Below, one piece after another: positions 17,859 to 25,573 of a stretch of 42,652 nucleotides of DNA. The first letter of the stretch is position 1. Every line of letters begins with the position of its first letter. The notes beneath the pieces are model-generated. The model was not told where the DNA came from. It saw nothing but the letters and a program-made list of their open reading frames with translations, and searched no databases. A program made the translations under genes and the position numbers. The stretch comes from Intrasporangiaceae bacterium. GTDB taxonomy: Bacteria; Actinomycetota; Actinomycetes; Actinomycetales; Dermatophilaceae. The stretch spans positions 1-42,652 of the forward strand of contig DUPF01000149.1 of the NCBI GenBank assembly GCA_012838445.1, written 5' to 3'.

Positions 17859-18173
17859 ATGGCCTACTATCAGGAGCAGGCACGGGTGCACACCCAGCCG
17901 CCGGGTCCGGCCCGCGGCCCCGCCCCCGGGGCAGCCGGCTCGACCAAGCGGATCGACTGCGACACGTGCCCGATCGCCGGCCGTGGCTGCGGCGACTGCA
18001 TGGTCGCCCTGCTGGGACCGGTCCGGTTCCGTCTCGACGCGGCGGAGGAGCGGGTCGTCGGGCAGTTGCGCGAGCACGGCCTGGTCACCGCGGCCGAGGC
18101 GGCGGCCGCCTATGCGGTCCCGGAAGTGTCCGGACCGGACGGGGCGGGGGGACGGCTGCGCGCCATCGGGTGA
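17859..18173 (+). CDS. Small cysteine-rich actinobacterial protein
   Basis: 104 residues. A disordered Pro/Gly N-terminus is followed by a CxxC-x6-CxxC cluster (Cys34, Cys37, Cys44, Cys47: DCDTCPIAGRGCGDC), then VRFRLDAAEERVVGQLREHGLV. The cysteines could bind zinc or an iron-sulfur cluster; the family is widespread in actinobacteria without a known role. The ATG is preceded by a near-perfect AGAAGGAGGT (17841-17850), unusually strong for this window and implying high translation. The next gene starts 12 nt downstream. Confidence 0.8.
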   Translation: MAYYQEQARVHTQPPGPARGPAPGAAGSTKRIDCDTCPIAGRGCGDCMVALLGPVRFRLDAAEERVVGQLREHGLVTAAEAAAAYAVPEVSGPDGAGGRLRAIG

Positions 18174-18185
18174 GACGCTGTCCGG

Positions 18186-19004
18186 GTGCCCCGCCGTGTC
18201 CCGACCGCCGCCGTGCGGAGCCGCGCCGTGCATGCCCGCACCGTCCATGCTCTCGGCGTCCCGGCGATGCTGCTCACGGCCCTGCTGGTGGTCGTCGGGT
18301 GCTCGACCGGCGCGGACAGCCGGTGCCGGGTCGACGGGCCGGGCTCGGCTGCGGAGCTCACCGCGCTCCGGGAGGCGTGCGAGCGGGCCCTGCCCGTGCT
18401 CGCACAGGTCTGGCCGCAGTGGACCGGACCGGCCCACATCGTGCCCGCGACCGAGCCGCTCGAGCCCGGCACGGCCGCCCGGGTCGAGGGGATTGCCCGC
18501 CCCGGCGCACCCGCTGAGGGGGACCGGCTCGTCGTCGCACCGGACCTGACCGCTGCCGTGGACAGCGCCGGACTCGACGTCGTGCTGCGCCACGAGCTGA
18601 CCCACCTGGCGATGCGGGCCACCGGGACCGCCTCGATCCCGCTCTGGGCGGCCGAGGGCCTCGCCGAACACGTCGGCTACGCATCGGTGCCCGACGAGCG
18701 CCGGCACCGGACCGAGGAGGTGACCCGACTGCGGGACCGGGTCGCAGCCGGGACCTGGCCCGGGAGCGTCCCGAGCGAGGACCGACTCACCGATCCGGGA
18801 GACCGGAACGACGCATACACCGCGGCCTGGCTGGGGATCGAGGTCCTCATCGCCGAGCACGGTCTGGCGGCCGTGACCGCCGCCATGCAGGACCCGGCCT
18901 CGGGCGGCGAGTCGGGCCTGCTCACGACACTGGGGGAGACCCCGGACACACTGACCGCCCGGTGGCACGAGGAGCTGGTCAGCAGGGCCGCCCCGGTGGA
19001 TTAG
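18186..19004 (+). CDS. Predicted zinc metallopeptidase lipoprotein
   Basis: 272 residues. A long basic N-terminus leads to a hydrophobic stretch ending in a lipobox (VVVGC, Cys39), so the protein should be tethered outside the membrane. HELTH (His136, Glu137, His140) followed by Glu157 in LWAAEGLAE is the gluzincin zinc-site arrangement. The substrate is unknown. The start is GTG at 18186. Its TAG stop forms the first three bases of the putative -10 element for the SRPBCC gene. Confidence 0.82.
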   Translation: MPRRVPTAAVRSRAVHARTVHALGVPAMLLTALLVVVGCSTGADSRCRVDGPGSAAELTALREACERALPVLAQVWPQWTGPAHIVPATEPLEPGTAARVEGIARPGAPAEGDRLVVAPDLTAAVDSAGLDVVLRHELTHLAMRATGTASIPLWAAEGLAEHVGYASVPDERRHRTEEVTRLRDRVAAGTWPGSVPSEDRLTDPGDRNDAYTAAWLGIEVLIAEHGLAAVTAAMQDPASGGESGLLTTLGETPDTLTARWHEELVSRAAPVD

Positions 19005-19007
19005 CCT
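19002..19007 (+). promoter_or_regulatory. Putative -10 element (TAGCCT) for the SRPBCC-ArsA operon
   Basis: TAGCCT ends 8 nt before the ATG at 19016. The hexamer reuses the TAG stop codon of the upstream gene. Confidence 0.45.
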
Positions 19008-19015
19008 TGGGCCTT

Positions 19016-19495
19016 ATGACCACCCCGTCCGGCACGAGCGTGACCACGAGGATCGCCGCACCCCCCGGGGTGGTGCTCGACGCCATCGCCGACGTGGAGA
19101 AGTACCCCCAGTGGACCAACACCGTCTCGACGGTCACGGTGCGCAGCTTCGAGGGCGACGGCTGGGTCGACAACGTCGAGTTCACCGCGACCGCCGGCCC
19201 GCTCAAGGACACCTACACCGTCGACTACGACTGGGACATCGCGCACGACGGCACCGGCGAGGTGACCTTCGCCCTGGTCACCTCCCCGCTGCTCAGTTCC
19301 CTGGACGGGGTGTTCTCGCTGCGCTCCCGCGACGACGGGGCCGCGACCGAGTTGACCTACGCGTTGGCCCTCGACGTCAACGTCCCCATGCTCGGACAAC
19401 TCAAGCGACGCGTCGAGAAGTCGCTCGTGACCTCCCTCCTGGAGCAGTTGAAGACCTACGTCGAGACCCGAGTGCGAGCCCGTGGGCAGGGCTGA
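19016..19495 (+). CDS. SRPBCC (START-like) family protein
   Basis: 159 residues. VTTRIAAPPGVVLDAIADVEKYPQW is the typical opening of the polyketide-cyclase/Bet v 1-like fold, which holds a hydrophobic ligand in a deep cavity; the C-terminal long helix (KRRVEKSLVTSLLEQLKTYVETR) is present. No ligand can be named. It overlaps the ArsA-type ATPase gene by 14 nt, and this pairing recurs in actinobacteria, suggesting joint handling of a hydrophobic or membrane cargo (inference). Confidence 0.88.
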   Translation: MTTPSGTSVTTRIAAPPGVVLDAIADVEKYPQWTNTVSTVTVRSFEGDGWVDNVEFTATAGPLKDTYTVDYDWDIAHDGTGEVTFALVTSPLLSSLDGVFSLRSRDDGAATELTYALALDVNVPMLGQLKRRVEKSLVTSLLEQLKTYVETRVRARGQG

Positions 19496-20699
19496 GCGAC
19501 TGCCCCGGGTCGTCGTGTGCACCGGCAAGGGCGGGGTGGGCAAGACGACGACCGCGGCGGCTCTCGGTGTCGACGCCGCCCGGGACGGTGCCCGGACCCT
19601 GCTCATGTCCACCGACGGGGCACACTCCCTCGGCGACGCCCTCGGCGTCGACCTGCGCAACGGCCCGGCCGAAGTCGAGACCCGACTCACCGCCGAACAC
19701 GTCAGCGCGGCGCACGGCCTCTCGGACGCGTGGCGGGTGGTCCAGGACTACCTCATCGGTCTGCTCGACGACGTCGGGGTCGACCCGGCCATCGCCGAGG
19801 AGCTGACGAGTCTGCCCGGTGCGGACGAGATCGCGGCCCTGGTCACGCTCCGGGAGCGGGTGCGGGCCGGGTCCTGGGACGTCGTCATCGTCGACTGCGC
19901 CCCGACCGCCGAGACGCTGCGACTCCTCGCACTGCCCGACTCCCTCGCCTGGCACCTGCGCCGCTGGCTCCCGGATGGCTCGACCTGGCGCCCCGCCGCG
20001 GCCGCCGCACTCGGGCTGCCGCTGCCCGGTCCGGCGGTCCTGGCCGCCATCACCCGCTGGCACGCCCAGATGAGCGACCTCAAGACCGTGCTGCGCGCCC
20101 CGGGGTCGACGATCCGCCTCGTCACCACCCCCGAGAAGGTTGTCACCGCAGAGGCCCGACGGACGTGGACCTCCTTGTCGCTCTTCGGGTTCGAGGTCGA
20201 CGCGGTCCACGTCAACCGGGTCTTCCCCGCGGGCAGCGAGGTCGGTTCGGAGTGGATCAGCGGGTGGAACACCGCCCAGGCGGACGGGATCCGCGAGGTG
20301 CACGAGTCGTTCTCGGGGCTGCCGGTCGTGACGATGCCCTACCTGCCCGCCGAGCCGATCGGTCCGGATGCCCTCGCCGCACTCGCCGAATCCTGCGGCG
20401 AGGTCCGGCTCACCGGCGAGCGGCTGCTGCGGGAGCAGACCACGCCCGCACTGACGGTCCGGGAGACCGGCACCGGGTATGCGCTGTCCCTGCGGGTGCC
20501 GTTCGTCGCCGCCAGCGATGTCCGGCTCGGGCGACGCGGCGACGACCTGCTCATCGATCTGGCCGGCCAGCACCGCGTGGTCACCCTGCCAGCCGCCTTG
20601 GCTCCGCTGCAGGTCAGCGGTGCCGGGGTCAAACAGGGTCGGCTGGTCGTGACCTTCATCCGGACCGTCGGGCCGGACAGCGGGCGGGTGAGCGCGTGA
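19482..20699 (+). CDS. ArsA/GET3-family ATPase
   Basis: 405 residues. The deviant Walker A motif GKGGVGKTT (residues 15-23) carries the signature Lys16; the switch region STDGAHSLGDALG and VIVDCAPTAETLRLLALPDSL follow. The C-terminal part ends in a small all-beta domain (LRVPFVAASDVRLGRRGDDLLIDLAGQHRVVTLP), as in other bacterial ArsA-like proteins fused to an HSP20-like domain. No arsenite-binding cysteine triad or arsB is seen, so arsenic resistance is unlikely. It overlaps SRPBCC by 14 nt and the next gene by 4 nt. Confidence 0.9.
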   Translation: MGRAERLPRVVVCTGKGGVGKTTTAAALGVDAARDGARTLLMSTDGAHSLGDALGVDLRNGPAEVETRLTAEHVSAAHGLSDAWRVVQDYLIGLLDDVGVDPAIAEELTSLPGADEIAALVTLRERVRAGSWDVVIVDCAPTAETLRLLALPDSLAWHLRRWLPDGSTWRPAAAAALGLPLPGPAVLAAITRWHAQMSDLKTVLRAPGSTIRLVTTPEKVVTAEARRTWTSLSLFGFEVDAVHVNRVFPAGSEVGSEWISGWNTAQADGIREVHESFSGLPVVTMPYLPAEPIGPDALAALAESCGEVRLTGERLLREQTTPALTVRETGTGYALSLRVPFVAASDVRLGRRGDDLLIDLAGQHRVVTLPAALAPLQVSGAGVKQGRLVVTFIRTVGPDSGRVSA

Positions 20700-21100
20700 G
20701 CGACGACGTCGACATGGACCTGGACGGGCACGGCTCGGTCGCCGAGGAGATCGCGGCCCTCGCCGAGGCGCTGCGGGCCCGTCGGGCCCGCCCCGGTGCG
20801 CAGCCGCGCGGATCGGCCGAGGACGGTCCACCACCCCACCAACCGGGGATCGACGCCTGCGGGATCTGTCCGGTGTGCCGCCTCATCACCACGCTGCACA
20901 CGGTCAGCCCCTCGGCGGTCAACGCACTGGCGGATCTCGCGCAGCAGGCCGAGTTGACGCTGCGCACCCTCGCCGTCGAGTTGCAGCGTCAGGAGAAGGA
21001 GAGCGCGACACCGGCGCGGGAGGACATCCCCGTCGACGACCTCGCTGACGACCTCAGTGACGATCCCGGCGACGAGACTCCTCGTCCCACCCGCGACTGA
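20696..21100 (+). CDS. Small CxxCxxC protein encoded with the ArsA-type ATPase
   Basis: 134 residues. An acidic N-terminus precedes an Ala/Arg helix, then CGICPVC (Cys55, Cys58, Cys61) followed by a conserved-looking helix RLITTLHTVSPSAVNALADLAQQAELTL, and an Asp-rich tail. It resembles the actinobacterial DUF5304-type proteins found next to ArsA homologues, from memory and not verified. The cysteines suggest metal binding. The GTG overlaps the ATPase stop by 4 nt, so it is translationally coupled. Confidence 0.8.
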   Translation: MSDDVDMDLDGHGSVAEEIAALAEALRARRARPGAQPRGSAEDGPPPHQPGIDACGICPVCRLITTLHTVSPSAVNALADLAQQAELTLRTLAVELQRQEKESATPAREDIPVDDLADDLSDDPGDETPRPTRD

Positions 21101-21111
21101 CGTGCGCTCGC

Positions 21112-21117
21112 TACGCT
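21112..21117 (+). promoter_or_regulatory. Putative -10 element (TACGCT) for the glucokinase gene
   Basis: TACGCT ends 8 nt before the GTG at 21126 with no ribosome-binding site between, suggesting leaderless transcription. Confidence 0.5.
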
Positions 21118-21125
21118 CTGATCCT

Positions 21126-22103
21126 GTGAGAGACCGGGTCAGCATCGGCATCGACATCGGCGGGACGAAGGTCGCCGGCGGCGTCGTCGGACCCGACGGG
21201 GTCATCGCCGGTCGCCGCCGCCGGGACACCCCGCACCTGTCCACCGCCGCGACCGTCATCGAGGACCTCATCGTCGAGGTCGTCGAGGAGTTGATGACCG
21301 GACTCGACCCGGAGTCGGTCGCGGCGATCGGCATCGGGGCGGCCGGGTTCGTCGCCGCCGACCGGGCCACGGTCGTCTTCGCCCCCCACCTGTCGTGGCG
21401 GGACGAGCCGCTGCGCGAACGGCTCCAGCACCGGCTGCCCAAACCGGTCTTCATCGACAACGACGCCAACGCCGCAGTGTGGGCCGAGTGGCGCTTCGGG
21501 GCTGCCCGGGGTCACAGCCATGTCGTCATGATCACCCTCGGCACCGGCATCGGTGGAGGGCTGCTGTGGGAGGGGCAGGTGATCCGCGGCGGGCACGGGA
21601 TCGCCGGGGAGTACGGCCACATGCAGGTCGTCCCCGACGGCATCCGCTGCCAGTGCGGCAACCGCGGTTGTTGGGAGCAGTACGCCAGCGGCAACGCTCT
21701 CGTGCGTGAGGCCCGCGCCCTGGTGACCAGCCGCAGCCCGATCGCGATGGACATGATCTCCCGGGTCGACGGGGACCCGGCCAATCTCACCGGACCGCTC
21801 ATCACCGAAGCCGCCCGCGAGGGGGACCGGATGGCGATCGAGCTGCTCGCCGAGATCGGCACATGGCTCGGTGTCGGCATGGCCAACCTCGCCGCCGCCT
21901 TCGACCCGGGGATCTTCATCGTCGGCGGCGGGGTGAGCGCCGCAGGAGACCTGCTCCTCGACCCGGCCCGGGTCGCGTTCGCCAAGCAGTTGACCGGTCG
22001 CGGCCACCGGCCCGAGGCCCGGATCGTCGTGGCCGAGCTCGGCAACGACGCCGGCCTGATCGGTGCCGCCGACCTGGCCCGCGCCAGCGTCGACGGCCCG
22101 TGA
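21126..22103 (+). CDS. glkA: ROK family glucokinase
   Basis: 325 residues. It phosphorylates glucose to glucose 6-phosphate with ATP. DIGGTK (residues 10-15) is the phosphate loop, FIDNDANAA holds the catalytic Asp region, GTGIGGGL follows, and GEYGHMQV with CQCGNRGCWEQ is the ROK zinc-binding signature. No N-terminal helix-turn-helix is present, so it is an enzyme and not a ROK repressor. The GTG was chosen because the -10-like TACGCT lies just upstream. The stop overlaps the next gene by 4 nt. Confidence 0.93.
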   Translation: MRDRVSIGIDIGGTKVAGGVVGPDGVIAGRRRRDTPHLSTAATVIEDLIVEVVEELMTGLDPESVAAIGIGAAGFVAADRATVVFAPHLSWRDEPLRERLQHRLPKPVFIDNDANAAVWAEWRFGAARGHSHVVMITLGTGIGGGLLWEGQVIRGGHGIAGEYGHMQVVPDGIRCQCGNRGCWEQYASGNALVREARALVTSRSPIAMDMISRVDGDPANLTGPLITEAAREGDRMAIELLAEIGTWLGVGMANLAAAFDPGIFIVGGGVSAAGDLLLDPARVAFAKQLTGRGHRPEARIVVAELGNDAGLIGAADLARASVDGP

Positions 22104-22792
22104 GCCACGAACCGGGCCGGCTGCGTGTCGCGAGCTACAACACCCGCGACTTCCTCGACGACCGACACGCCGCGGCCCGCGTGGTGCGGCGCATCGATCC
22201 GGACATCCTCTGCCTCCAGGAGGTGCCGCGCCGGCTGTTCTCGTCCGCCCGGGTGCGCCGCTTCGCCACCGACTGCGGGCTGACCTGGGCCGGCGGCCAC
22301 CGCGGCAGCGGCGGCACGACGATCTTCACGAGCACCCGGGTCGGGCCGGCCACGACCTGGCACCATCGGCTCACGGTCGCGATCCTCATGCGCACCCGGG
22401 GGTATGCGGTGGCCCGCCTCGACCTCGACGGTCGCCCGCCGCTCGTGGTCGCCAGCGTCCACCTGAGCCTGCACGCCGGTGAACGACACGCCCATACCCG
22501 CACGATCCTGACCCGGCTGCTCACGGCGGCGGGGGAGGAGGGGCGTACGATCCTTGCCGGGGACCTCAACGAGTTCGACACCGGCAGTGCCTGGCGGCTC
22601 ATCGGGTCTCGGATGGATCTGGTCTCGCCGACGGCCCCGACCTTCCCGACGCGTCGGCCCCGGGCCCTGCTCGACGTCATCTTCGCCTCATCGGATCTGA
22701 CGGTGCTCCCGCATACCGACATCGACCTGGACGAGGACGATGTCCGGGCGGCCAGTGATCACCGGCCGGTCTGGGTGGACCTGCTCGTCTGA
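22100..22792 (+). CDS. Endonuclease/exonuclease/phosphatase (EEP) family hydrolase
   Basis: 230 residues. EEP landmarks appear in order: RVASYNTRDF, the metal-binding Glu in LCLQEVPRR, VHLSLHAGERHAHTRTIL, GDLNEFD and ASDHRPVWVDL. The fold cuts phosphodiesters in DNA, lipids or nucleotides; the substrate cannot be read from sequence. There is no signal peptide, so it should act in the cytosol. Its GTG overlaps the glucokinase stop (GTGA). It ends 46 nt before argA. Confidence 0.88.
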   Translation: MSHEPGRLRVASYNTRDFLDDRHAAARVVRRIDPDILCLQEVPRRLFSSARVRRFATDCGLTWAGGHRGSGGTTIFTSTRVGPATTWHHRLTVAILMRTRGYAVARLDLDGRPPLVVASVHLSLHAGERHAHTRTILTRLLTAAGEEGRTILAGDLNEFDTGSAWRLIGSRMDLVSPTAPTFPTRRPRALLDVIFASSDLTVLPHTDIDLDEDDVRAASDHRPVWVDLLV

Positions 22793-22825
22793 GGCGCCGG
22801 TGCGGGCAGGTCGACCCGGAGTGAC

Positions 22826-22831
22826 TACGCT
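22826..22831 (+). promoter_or_regulatory. Putative -10 element (TACGCT) for argA
   Basis: TACGCT ends 7 nt before the GTG at 22839, the same arrangement as at the glucokinase gene. Confidence 0.5.
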
Positions 22832-22838
22832 GGCGGGC

Positions 22839-24197
22839 GTGAGTGACGACCCGCAGGTGCCGCAGGTCGACGGCACCGACTTCGTCCGGGCGATCCGCAG
22901 CGCGGCGCCCTACATCCACATGCACCACGGGAAGACGTTCGTCATCGCCTTCCCCGGCGAGATCTGCCTGCGGGAGGACACCGACCGGCTGCTCGCCGAC
23001 ATCGCCCTGCTCTCCAGCCTCGGGGTCCGGCTCGTCCTCGTCCACGGGGTCCGTCCCCAGATCGAGGCCGAGTTGGCGCGCCGGGGCGTGGAGTCGGTGT
23101 TCGCCGGGGACCTGCGGGTCACCGACGCGGCGACGATGGACGCGGTCCGCTCCGCGATCGGTTCGCTGCGGATGGACATCGAGGCACGGCTGAGCACCAG
23201 CCTCGGCAACACCCCGATGGCCGGCTCCCGGATCAACGTCGTCGGCGGCAACTGGGTCACCGCCCGGCCGGTCGGGGTTCGGGACGGGGTCGACCACCTC
23301 CTGACCGGCCTGGTCCGCAGCGTCAACGTCGCTGAGATCCGCGACCAGCTCGCCGCCGAACGCATCGTCCTGGTCTCCCCGATCGGGTACTCACCGACGG
23401 GGGAGACCTTCAACCTGCGCAATGCCGACGTCGCCGAGGCGATCGCGACCGGCCTCGGGGCGGACAAGTTGATCTTCGTCATCGAGTCCGAGCCGGGCAC
23501 GTGGCGGATCGGGCTGGACGCCGGGGACGCCGGCCAACTCGCCCTGACCCGGGCCGGCCGACTGCTCGAGGCGGTCCCGAGCCAGGGCGAACTCTCCGCC
23601 GAGGACCGCAACTGCGTGCGGGCCGCCCTCGACGCCTGCCGGGACGGGGTGCGCCGGGTCCACCTCATCGGCACCGAGGGCGCCAGCCCGCTGCTGCGCG
23701 AGCTCTACACCCGGGACGGGTACGGGTTGATGATCTCCGCCGAGGACGACTACGAGTCGACCCGGCAGGCGACGATCGAGGACGTCGGCGGCATCCAGGC
23801 GCTCATCGAGCCGCTCGAACGTGCCGGGGCGCTCGTGCCCCGCAGCCGGGAGCAGCTCGAGCTCGACATCGACAAGTTCTCCGTCATCGTCCGGGACGGG
23901 ACCGTCATCGCGTGCAACGCCCTCTATCCGTACGCCGAGGACGGCTCCGGTGAACTTGCCTGTGTCGCAGTGCATTCCGACTACCGCGGTCGGGACCTCG
24001 CCGCGGTGCTGCTGCGCCGGGCGCGGGAGCAGGCGCGTGGACTCGGGCTGAACCGGCTGTTCGCGCTGACCACGCAGACACCGCACTGGTTCATCGAGCA
24101 CGGCTTCGTGCGCGGCGCTGCGGCCGACCTGCCCGCCGAACGTCGGGCCGGCTACGACCCGGCGCGCAACTCCCTGGTCCTCATCGACCGGTTCTGA
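22839..24197 (+). CDS. argA: Amino-acid N-acetyltransferase (long ArgA type)
   Basis: 452 residues: an N-terminal amino-acid-kinase-like domain (about 1-290; FVIAFPGEICL, LVLVHGVRPQIEAEL, NVVGGNWVTARPVGVRDGVD) and a C-terminal GNAT domain (about 300-452; acetyl-CoA loop in VHSDYRGRDLAAVLL, then HWFIEHGFVRG). This is the two-domain N-acetylglutamate synthase layout that starts arginine synthesis and is feedback-inhibited by arginine through the kinase-like domain. Many actinobacteria use a short GNAT-only enzyme or ArgJ instead. No other arg gene is near. Base composition matches the neighbours. Confidence 0.88.
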   Translation: MSDDPQVPQVDGTDFVRAIRSAAPYIHMHHGKTFVIAFPGEICLREDTDRLLADIALLSSLGVRLVLVHGVRPQIEAELARRGVESVFAGDLRVTDAATMDAVRSAIGSLRMDIEARLSTSLGNTPMAGSRINVVGGNWVTARPVGVRDGVDHLLTGLVRSVNVAEIRDQLAAERIVLVSPIGYSPTGETFNLRNADVAEAIATGLGADKLIFVIESEPGTWRIGLDAGDAGQLALTRAGRLLEAVPSQGELSAEDRNCVRAALDACRDGVRRVHLIGTEGASPLLRELYTRDGYGLMISAEDDYESTRQATIEDVGGIQALIEPLERAGALVPRSREQLELDIDKFSVIVRDGTVIACNALYPYAEDGSGELACVAVHSDYRGRDLAAVLLRRAREQARGLGLNRLFALTTQTPHWFIEHGFVRGAAADLPAERRAGYDPARNSLVLIDRF

Positions 24198-24215
24198 CCG
24201 CCGCGGCGGTTCGGA

Positions 24216-24740
24216 TCACACCCGGGTTCCGTCGTCGGTGGTGTCCCGCTCCGGCGGCTGACGCAGGATGAGGAGCACGAAGCCGCCGACGAACAACCCG
24301 ACGGCACCGAGGAACCACCAGGAGGACATCCGCGCCCCGGTGAGCGCCACATACAGCAGCATCAGTCCGCCGCCGACGAGGCCGAGGACGATCCCCCAGA
24401 AGTGGATGTCCTCCTGCGGAGGGAGGGTGACCGGGGGCGGGACGAAGTCCGGCTCGTCCGGATCGTCCGGGAGGGTGCCGCTCGGGCCCGACTCGAACGC
24501 GTCCTCCGGGGGGCGCCACATCGTCGGGCCCCGCCAGACGTTGACACCCGGCGGCACCGCCGGTGACCCCACGGGGCCGGACTCCGCAGGGGGTTCCTCG
24601 CCGGGCGGGTCCGGCGCCGGGTCCGGATCCGGGCCCGCATCGACATCGGCCGACGGCGACCAGTCCGCCGTGACGTACCAGCGCGCGACGAGGTCCTCGA
24701 ACTCCTTGTCGAGGTCGCGGTCGGGGCGCTCGGAGGTCAT
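24216..24740 (-). CDS. Membrane protein with acidic Pro-rich N-terminus, function unknown
   Basis: 174 residues. The first 110 are hydrophilic and disordered (Asp/Pro/Glu-rich), containing WYVTADW and NVWRGPTMWRPP; then two membrane helices (HFWGIVLGLVGGGLMLLYVAL and WWFLGAVGLFVGGFVLLIL) separated by a short loop, and a charged tail. The shape is common in small actinobacterial conserved membrane proteins. It starts 8 nt after the esterase stop on the same strand, so the two may be co-transcribed. Confidence 0.78.
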   Translation of the reverse strand: MTSERPDRDLDKEFEDLVARWYVTADWSPSADVDAGPDPDPAPDPPGEEPPAESGPVGSPAVPPGVNVWRGPTMWRPPEDAFESGPSGTLPDDPDEPDFVPPPVTLPPQEDIHFWGIVLGLVGGGLMLLYVALTGARMSSWWFLGAVGLFVGGFVLLILRQPPERDTTDDGTRV

Positions 24741-24748
24741 CGGCCTGC

Positions 24749-25495
24749 TCAGGAGGTGACGCGGTCGATGAACTCGCGCGTCATGGCGAAGATCGTCGGG
24801 GCATCGTTGTCGAGGGTGGCCACGTGATAGCTGTTCAGGAGCAGCTCCTCGTGCACGTCGCGGCTGCTGATCCGGGAGAGGAACAACGCCGAGCTCGACG
24901 CCGGCACGATGTGGTCCTCGGGGGAGCGGAACAACAGCACCGGCATCGTGATCTCCGGCAACGAGGCGATCACCTCCGACCAGAGCTGGGTCTGCGAGTA
25001 CAACGCCTTGAGCGGGATCCGGTCGTAGCAGCCCTCGTCCTGACCGGGCTTCTTGATGTCGTTGCCGATCCCCGGCAGCGACGGCAGGAACCGCTGCAGC
25101 AGCGGCAGTGCCTTCATCCGCGGGTCCTCGACCCGGTAGGCCGGGTTGACCAGGACCAGCCCACTGATCCGGTCCGGGTGGTCCTGGGCGAGTTTGGTGA
25201 CCAGCGCCCCGCCCATCGACAACCCGGCGACGACGACCCGATCACAGCGGTCCGTCAACCGGGCAAAGGCCCGCGCGACCTCCGCATACCAGTCCTGCCA
25301 CGTCGTGCGGTTCATCTCCTGCCAGGTGCTCCCGTGACCGGGCAGCAGCGGCAGCGCCACCGAGTGGCCGGCGGCGGCGAGATCCTCGGCCCAGGGACGC
25401 ATACTCACCGGACTGCCGGTGAATCCGTGGCTGAGCAGGACACCGACACCGGAGTCGCCGTCATGGAGGAAGGGGGTCGCACCAGGAATGCTCAC
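24749..25495 (-). CDS. Alpha/beta hydrolase, carboxylesterase/monoacylglycerol lipase type
   Basis: 248 residues. Oxyanion-hole region LLSHGFTGSP, nucleophile elbow GLSMGG (Ser93), Asp194 (SPEDHIVP) and His224 (NSYHVATLD) form a complete catalytic triad. LLPGHGSTWQEMNRTTWQDWY is typical of the thermostable esterase/bacterial monoglyceride lipase group, which hydrolyses short- to medium-chain acyl glycerol esters. There is no signal peptide. GTG 25495 was chosen because the homologous region starts there. It diverges from the acyltransferase gene, which also concerns lipids. Confidence 0.9.
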   Translation of the reverse strand: MSIPGATPFLHDGDSGVGVLLSHGFTGSPVSMRPWAEDLAAAGHSVALPLLPGHGSTWQEMNRTTWQDWYAEVARAFARLTDRCDRVVVAGLSMGGALVTKLAQDHPDRISGLVLVNPAYRVEDPRMKALPLLQRFLPSLPGIGNDIKKPGQDEGCYDRIPLKALYSQTQLWSEVIASLPEITMPVLLFRSPEDHIVPASSSALFLSRISSRDVHEELLLNSYHVATLDNDAPTIFAMTREFIDRVTS

Positions 25496-25561
25496 CCCGG
25501 CATCATTCCACGACCCGCTGGACACGGGGGCAAGGGTGCGGCGACGCGGGCCACCCTGACG

Positions 25562-25567
25562 TAGCAT
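25562..25567 (+). promoter_or_regulatory. Putative -10 element (TAGCAT) for the PlsC-type gene
   Basis: TAGCAT ends 6 nt before the GTG at 25574, consistent with a leaderless transcript. Confidence 0.5.
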
Positions 25568-25573
25568 GCGATC

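Noticed and set aside
19482-20699. Arsenite efflux ATPase
   Set aside because: No arsB/arsR neighbours and no recognisable cysteine triad for arsenite; the operon context points to the general ArsA/GET3-like group.
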